NCBI GenBank assembly: GCA_002256055.1
Contig: NKIE01000134.1
Coordinates: 1-7,410 of the forward strand
Length of the DNA stretch: 7,410 nt
From: Pseudomonas sp. PGPPP3
GTDB taxonomy: Bacteria > Pseudomonadota > Gammaproteobacteria > Pseudomonadales > Pseudomonadaceae
Direction of reading: 5' to 3'
The notes under the pieces are model-generated. The model was not told the DNA's origin. It did no database searches and saw only the letters and a program-made list of their open reading frames with translations. Positions within the stretch are counted from its first letter, which is position 1; each line of letters begins with the position of its first letter. Positions 7,261 to 7,410 of the stretch are shown one piece after another. A program made the position numbers and the translations under genes.

Positions 7261-7410
7261 TACACGCGGAATTGACCCAACAGACGACTCAGCTTGGCGG
7301 CCAGTGCGCGCAGGTCACGGCTGGCGCTGCTGGATTGCTCGGCGGCGGCCGAATTGCTGTTGGCCAGGCCCGCCGCCTGGGTGACATTCTGATTGATATC
7401 CTCAACCACA
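7260..7410 (-). CDS. Methyl-accepting chemotaxis protein, C-terminal end (runs off the right edge)
   Basis: Only the last 49 residues are visible. They are VVEDINQNVTQAAGLANSN, then SAAAEQSSSASRDLRALA, ending in AKLSRLLGQFRV. This is the usual end of an MCP signalling domain: an ANSNSAAAEQSSSAS adaptation-helix region followed by the LxxLxxxF+V tail. There is no C-terminal CheR-binding pentapeptide. The sensor type is outside the window. It is not the missing half of the left-edge MCP, because each gene extends away from the window in the opposite sense. It is followed after 9 bp by the 204-residue gene. Confidence 0.88.
   Translation of the reverse strand, partial: VVEDINQNVTQAAGLANSNSAAAEQSSSASRDLRALAAKLSRLLGQFRV

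Overview
The window looks like a Pseudomonas chromosome. The strongest evidence is a secreted family I.1 triacylglycerol lipase that is very close, along its whole length, to the LipA I remember from P. aeruginosa. It is followed by its dedicated foldase, and the surroundings include an MltF-type lytic transglycosylase, TatD and two chemoreceptor genes. From memory (no search was run), P. aeruginosa has the lipase pair PA2862/PA2863 close to the MltF2 transglycosylase PA2865 and the chemotaxis transducer PA2867, so most of this segment resembles that conserved neighbourhood. I cannot name the species.

Layout. Position 1-649 (minus) is the first 216 codons of a methyl-accepting chemotaxis protein (MCP), running off the left edge, with a good sigma-28 promoter upstream. 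Next is tatD (828-1667, minus). A divergent, partly AT-rich and partly GC-rich region (1668-1880) separates it from the mltF2-like gene (1881-3281, plus) and a DoxX-family membrane protein (3390-3824, plus). A GC-rich hairpin at 3840-3864 lies between doxX and the convergent lipase operon. That operon, on the minus strand, is lipA (4952-5881) then the foldase gene (3867-4904), with a perfect 11-bp-stem hairpin in the 47-bp gap. A 466-bp gene-free stretch (5882-6347) carries a candidate sigma-54 promoter for lipA and a candidate sigma-70 promoter facing the other way. Next come a 93-codon gene of unknown function (6348-6629, plus), a 204-codon gene of unknown function (6636-7250, minus), and the last 49 codons of a second MCP (7260-7410, minus). 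The 204-codon gene sits 9 bp after that MCP's stop codon.

How the parts fit. LipA should be exported by Sec, folded in the periplasm by the membrane-anchored foldase and secreted by type II secretion. The sigma-54 promoter, a CbrB-like half site and an Hfq/Crc-type A-rich motif (codons 2-5 of lipA) together suggest nutritional control of lipase. The MltF2-like enzyme cleaves peptidoglycan, and TatD is a metal-dependent nuclease. The observations most worth checking are the A-rich motif on lipA, the Arg-to-Val change in the foldase signature motif, the sigma-28 and sigma-54 promoters, and the unknown gene coupled to the second MCP.
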